A stretch of DNA of 24,657 nucleotides from a virus, in the IMG/VR virus record IMGVR_UViG_3300044638_004682, positions 1 through 24,657 of that record; one strand, written 5' to 3'. Within the stretch, counting starts at the first letter, position 1; each line of letters starts with the position of its first letter. Made by a program: the position numbers and the translations under genes. Shown one piece after another: positions 21,463 through 24,657 of the stretch. Below the pieces are notes generated by a model. The model searched no databases and was not told the origin of the DNA. It saw only the letters and a program-made list of their open reading frames with translations.

Positions 21463-21657
21463 TCAGCGGTTCGCCGGATTGCGCGCGCGTGCTTCGTGCC
21501 GCATTACGGCGACGTTTATTTCGTTGATCTCGGTCTTGATCATGTCGAGGCGCGAGATGAGTAGGAACGGCAAGATGATCCAGGCGATGCCGATTGCCGT
21601 CGGGATTATTCCACCGATGATGAGGAGGACTGGCGAAATTCTTTCAATTTTGTTCAT
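21463..21657 (-). CDS. Small membrane protein, 64 aa
   Basis: I chose the ATG at 21657 (MNKIERISPVLLIIGGIIPT); an upstream in-frame ATG would add 23 basic residues. The protein has a long hydrophobic segment at about residues 8-33 (VLLIIGGIIPTAIGIAWIIL) that could cross the membrane once or as a hairpin. A short C-terminal tail (SRLDMIKTEINEINVAVMRH) is helical. It lies between the plus-strand insertion and the basic 295-residue gene. Membrane proteins are unusual in the head-gene region, so an exclusion or lysis-timing role is conceivable but not shown. Confidence 0.6.
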   Translation of the reverse strand: MNKIERISPVLLIIGGIIPTAIGIAWIILPFLLISRLDMIKTEINEINVAVMRHEARARNPANR

Positions 21658-21752
21658 GCGGTTGTGATTGTTGTCCGTGACAACATAAGGCAATTTGATT
21701 TTTTTTGATTTAGTGCTTGCAATCAATCAAACACGCGGTCAGGGTCTAACTC
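21658..21752. promoter_or_regulatory. Divergent intergenic region
   Basis: This A/T-rich 95-base gap separates a minus-strand membrane protein gene from two plus-strand genes. It contains a run of eight T, the tandem GCAATCAATCAA and a small inverted repeat TTGT-N5-ACAA. It is the only divergent junction in the phage region and must hold a promoter for the plus-strand pair if that pair is expressed independently. No consensus promoter stands out. Confidence 0.35.
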
Positions 21753-21935
21753 ATGAACTCTGTCATTTCCTTCTCTTGCCCTGCTGGTGAATTTCGCGTT
21801 GGTGCTTTTGGCCGCACTTGGTCAAAAGGTTTTGCCGTGGTTCTCGCCACTGGCGGGATGCTCTGCAATGCGGACGGTATCGTTATGTGCTTCCGTACTA
21901 AGCGCATCGCCGCAGAGGTTGCGGCCAGCCTATGA
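21753..21935 (+). CDS. Plus-strand moron gene 1, 60 aa
   Basis: The 60-residue product (MNSVISFSCPAGEFRVGAFG at the start) carries a small hydrophobic Gly/Cys-rich middle (VVLATGGMLCNADGIVMCF) and a helical C-terminus (RIAAEVAASL). It is transcribed against the surrounding late genes and overlaps the next gene as ATGA. No domain is recognised. The coupling to a second small gene and its reversed direction make a moron (accessory gene pair) the best reading. Confidence 0.6.
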   Translation: MNSVISFSCPAGEFRVGAFGRTWSKGFAVVLATGGMLCNADGIVMCFRTKRIAAEVAASL

Positions 21936-22108
21936 CCGCAGGGGGCAAACGCAAAGGGGCAGGCCGCAAGGCTGGCCCCGCTCGGGTGGCGGTCACGGTG
22001 AAGGTGAACGCATACACTGCCTCACGCTTCCGGCTATATTGCCACTTAACCAAACTCAGCCACGCTCGAGCATTCGAGCGGCTGGTTCGGGATGCCGTCA
22101 TTGGCTAA
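21932..22108 (+). CDS. Plus-strand moron gene 2, small basic DNA-binding-like protein, 58 aa
   Basis: The frame starts MTAGGKRKGAGRKAGPARVA. It has a K/R-G-A-G-R-K basic arm, then a strand (VAVTVKVNAY) and a helical part (SRFRLYCHL and SHARAFERLVRDAVIG). This order of basic arm, strand and two helices is that of small ribbon-helix-helix regulators. Its start overlaps the preceding stop (ATGA) and its end overlaps the end of the convergent large terminase gene by 11 bases. Regulation of the pair or of late genes is a reasonable guess. Confidence 0.62.
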   Translation: MTAGGKRKGAGRKAGPARVAVTVKVNAYTASRFRLYCHLTKLSHARAFERLVRDAVIG

Positions 22109-24110
22109 ACATTGACTCGCCGGTTCCTCCCGCGCCGCGCCGTTGCGACATCGGCACGTAGGCGGGCAGGATTGCGCTCGGTTGCGGGATGGGCGCACGC
22201 TCCACGACGATGTTGCCAACGATCCGCTCGGGCTGTGCTTGCGTTTGATTTGCGGCAGGTTCGGGAACCGGCGCAGTCGTTGGCGCGTCTGGCTTCACCA
22301 TCGCCGCCATTTCCGCACGAATCGCCACCGTGTCGAATGTCAAGCGGCGGTGAGCGGCGAGCGCATACACTCGGATGTCGAGCGGTTCGTTGCGCCGGTT
22401 GCCCGCCTCGTAGATGTAATACGGCCGCCCGTGGCTGTACCGCGTCATCCGCTTTTCACTCGTCAACTGGTGGTAAAAGCGCGTGTCGTAACCGTGCCCT
22501 TTCGGGAAGTGCATCGAGCCCGCGCCTGGCACCGGCAACATGATGCGCGAATAAATCACCGTCTTAGCTGCCGTGACGCCCACCATCCACTGGTGGACCT
22601 TGCGCTTGTTGTTAATCGACGGCTTCCGTTGCATGATCGGGATTTGTTTGCCGATGGTGTTTTGGCCCTTCGACGCGAAAATCCCACGCGACCGGCGGGG
22701 GCCGGTGAACTGTAGGACGCGATCTTGCTTTGCCCCCGAATCGATGAACGTCGTCGCTGCCCCCATTACCTTGCCGCTGGGATGCGTGAAGGTTTTCGCA
22801 AGTAGCAAGTCCAGCTCCTCCCACACCTTATCCGCCTGCGTGTCGCCGTGGATAACGTGATACCCGAGCCCCCACGTTTCCTCGCCCTCGCCGTATCCAA
22901 CAAACTCACACTCGATTCGGTCATCCTGCACGTCGGCACCCGCCGCTATGCGCAGCACGCCCGCGGGCAACAGCTCGTCAGGGTTGTAGTCCTCGGCGCG
23001 TGCCAGCACGGATTTCTCGTCGAGCTTTTCAAATTCTTCTTCCGAAGGTTCCGCCAAAAAAGTGTTCATCCAAGGCTTCATTCGCTCGGGCCCGCCCGCC
23101 TTCGACTCAAGAAAATCCACCGCGAACTCATGGAGCATGGAGGTGAACTGAGGCTTGTGACCCATGAGCCGGTAAAGGCCGCTCAAGTGGTAGCCGCGCC
23201 TGCCCTTGAACGGTTGCCGCGCCTGCCAATGCCCACGAACGATTGCACGTTGCCGGTCAAGGTCCGTCCACCGGCAGCCGCACTCGCCCAAGTAATAGGC
23301 CGTTTCTGGCATCGCCTTGCCCTCGGCATCTTTGTCCCAACGCACGCCCGCCCATGTCAGCTCCTGCGCCTTGTTGCAATGCGGGCAAATCGCTCGCCAC
23401 GTCCGAAAGTCGGAATCCTCAAGCAGCGCCCAAATCTTTGACCGGCCCTTGACCGTCGGCGTGGACATCTTGACTTTTACCGCGTTGGAAAAATTGGAGG
23501 CGCGTCGATCCGCTAACGCGCATGGGTCGCCTTCTTCGCCTGCTGAAAATGGGTCTGAGTCGATTTCATCCTGTAGCACGACGCGGCACGACGCCCGCCG
23601 CAGCCCGCTCGGTGAGTTGGCCCCCGCGATTCGGATAAAACCACCAGGAAAGCTCTTTTGCAAAATCGTGTTTCCGCTGTCACGCGACCTCGCGTCTTGT
23701 ATCAGCGCAGCCAATACAGGCGTGTCTTGGATCATTGGATCAAGCTTCTCCTTCGAGTAACCCTTTGAGGCGTCAAGCGTCGGGTATTTAACCAAGATCG
23801 GCGACGGGTCGGCATGAATCATGTAGCCGATAAGGTTGTTCATCAGCTCGGTTTTTCCAACCTGACTAGCGATGCAAAGGACCGTCTCCCGAACATCCGG
23901 CGCGGTGAAAGATTCCATGATTTCGCGCTGGTACGGCACGCGGTCGCACCGATATTTGCCCGGCTCCGACGAAGCGCCACGCGAAAGGATGCGGTATTTT
24001 TCAGCCCATTCGGCAACGGTCATCTTCATCGGCCAACGCAGAAACTTCCACGCCCGAACCAGCGCGGCTTTGTCGTTGGCGCGGCAATACTTTTTAATGG
24101 CTTGGCTCAT
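22098..24110 (-). CDS. Terminase large subunit (lambda gpA-like)
   Basis: The 670-residue protein packages DNA into the prohead through ATP hydrolysis and cuts concatemers. It shows an N-terminal WPMKMTVAEWAEKYR segment typical of gpA, a Walker A-like ASQVGKTE (81-88), a Walker B RVVLQDEID (176-184), an adenine/coupling STPT (216-219) and a zinc-like pair CPHC/CGC (242-245, 277-279). A nuclease segment GADVQDDRIECEFVGYG (391-407) supplies acidic residues. The last 60 residues are Pro/Ala-rich and variable. The start overlaps the small subunit's stop (ATGA), and the end overlaps a convergent small gene by 11 bases. Confidence 0.92.
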   Translation of the reverse strand: MSQAIKKYCRANDKAALVRAWKFLRWPMKMTVAEWAEKYRILSRGASSEPGKYRCDRVPYQREIMESFTAPDVRETVLCIASQVGKTELMNNLIGYMIHADPSPILVKYPTLDASKGYSKEKLDPMIQDTPVLAALIQDARSRDSGNTILQKSFPGGFIRIAGANSPSGLRRASCRVVLQDEIDSDPFSAGEEGDPCALADRRASNFSNAVKVKMSTPTVKGRSKIWALLEDSDFRTWRAICPHCNKAQELTWAGVRWDKDAEGKAMPETAYYLGECGCRWTDLDRQRAIVRGHWQARQPFKGRRGYHLSGLYRLMGHKPQFTSMLHEFAVDFLESKAGGPERMKPWMNTFLAEPSEEEFEKLDEKSVLARAEDYNPDELLPAGVLRIAAGADVQDDRIECEFVGYGEGEETWGLGYHVIHGDTQADKVWEELDLLLAKTFTHPSGKVMGAATTFIDSGAKQDRVLQFTGPRRSRGIFASKGQNTIGKQIPIMQRKPSINNKRKVHQWMVGVTAAKTVIYSRIMLPVPGAGSMHFPKGHGYDTRFYHQLTSEKRMTRYSHGRPYYIYEAGNRRNEPLDIRVYALAAHRRLTFDTVAIRAEMAAMVKPDAPTTAPVPEPAANQTQAQPERIVGNIVVERAPIPQPSAILPAYVPMSQRRGAGGTGESMFSQ

Positions 24111-24586
24111 TCTGCTTCGCCCTCCTCGCTTTCCCTTTCCGCGCCGTCATCAGGCCCATCGTCCGCGATGCTTTCAAATGCGTCGCGCAGCTCGGTCTCG
24201 ATTAACTTGGTCGCATCGCCCGCGCTCTTTGCAATCACCACCATCGGGCCAATCCGCGCAGGCATCGCCATGCACTTGCCGCGCAGCCCGCTTAATGCGT
24301 TTGCCCACCGCCGCTCAATCTTGGCGATCTCGACGAGCTTGCGCCCCTCCTTCGCCGTAAGCAGCTCGGCAAGGTCTGCGTCCGCTTTCATCTTTCGCGC
24401 CTTGTCAGCTTCGTAATCGCCTGGCGCTTCATCGCTTGCCTTCCTCTCGTCGCGGATAAACTCGGCAATCGATTCGCAAGAAATTCGCCCGGGCTCGGGG
24501 CGCTTCAATTTCCCCTCTTCGACCATCTGCGTTATGCGCCGATGCGTAACCGTCAAAATCTTGGCCGCTTGTGCAATGGTTATCAT
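24107..24586 (-). CDS. Terminase small subunit (Nu1-like)
   Basis: The 159-residue protein begins with a winged-helix/MerR-like DNA-binding segment (ITIAQAAKILTVTHRRITQM, 2-21) used to bind the packaging site. A long charged helix (EADKARKMKADADLAELLTA) follows, then a hydrophobic helical domain (RWANALSGLRGKCMAMPAR) as in lambda Nu1. The C-terminus is strongly acidic (ADDGPDDGAERESEEGEAE). It is directly upstream of, and overlaps, the large subunit gene, the standard arrangement. The ATG at 24586 follows a short leader with no Shine-Dalgarno. Confidence 0.85.
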   Translation of the reverse strand: MITIAQAAKILTVTHRRITQMVEEGKLKRPEPGRISCESIAEFIRDERKASDEAPGDYEADKARKMKADADLAELLTAKEGRKLVEIAKIERRWANALSGLRGKCMAMPARIGPMVVIAKSAGDATKLIETELRDAFESIADDGPDDGAERESEEGEAE

Positions 24587-24628
24587 GAGTAAGTTAAGCA
24601 GGAAACCTAAGATTAAAAATCTATGCCT

Positions 24629-24645
24629 AAAAAAGCCTCGGGGCT
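24629..24645 (-). terminator. Possible weak terminator upstream of the terminase genes
   Basis: On the minus strand AGCC-CCGA-GGCT is followed by six T. The stem is only four base pairs but the U-tract and GC content fit a small intrinsic terminator ending an upstream minus-strand gene outside the window. It would separate that transcript from the terminase operon. Confidence 0.35.
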
Positions 24646-24657
24646 GTGTAAATTCCC

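Noticed and set aside
22112-24416. Several plus-strand open frames opposite the terminase genes
   Set aside because: All are Arg/Pro/Ser-rich shadows of the well-supported large and small terminase genes.

Overview
The window joins two different kinds of DNA. Bases 1 to about 4,380 are a run of integron gene cassettes. Seven complete attC recombination sites (89-103 bp, GCCTAAC-type left core, GTTRGGC-type right core) all lie in the same direction, each after one or more small open reading frames. The attC sites resemble one another closely (pairs at 103/2000 and 2900/3905 are near copies), as in a sedentary chromosomal integron. The integrase and attI would lie beyond the left edge. Most cassette products are small and unrecognised. 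The exceptions are a compact nucleotidyltransferase of the RNA ligase family (231-917), a zinc-ribbon peptide (1362-1526) and one backward-facing membrane protein (2462-2884). Two attC sites are broken: a half site inside a fused cassette at about 893, and the last one, cut off at about 4363.

Bases 4552 to 24586 are the late region of a siphovirus-type tailed phage, almost all on the minus strand, so it reads from right to left. The order is small terminase (Nu1-like), large terminase (lambda gpA-like), two unusual genes (a 64-residue membrane protein and a basic 295-residue protein), a gpW-position joining protein, portal, a 437-residue virion protein, a small protein, fused protease/scaffold, P22-like/HK97-fold major capsid protein, head closure and tail terminator candidates, tail tube, tail chaperone, a short tape measure, several tail-tip proteins, a large tail fibre with its companion, and a lysis-like end. 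That end holds a signal-peptidase-like membrane protease, a 3TM-type holin, a second one-helix protein and a zinc-knuckle protein. Genes are packed with ATGA, GTGA or TAATG junctions, and a hairpin terminator follows the last stop. A two-gene plus-strand insertion (21753-22108) between terminase and the structural genes is a probable moron.

The simplest reading is a prophage whose late end abuts, and may have interrupted, a chromosomal cassette array. The two units are transcribed towards each other and meet at 4370-4550. A phage that itself carries cassettes is the alternative. The host cannot be named with certainty. Composition is moderately GC-rich, and most starts in both parts lack a Shine-Dalgarno sequence and follow short A/T-rich leaders. 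A Gram-negative such as a member of the Verrucomicrobiota would fit, but this is a weak inference. No phage integrase, repressor, replication gene or endolysin was recognised in the window.
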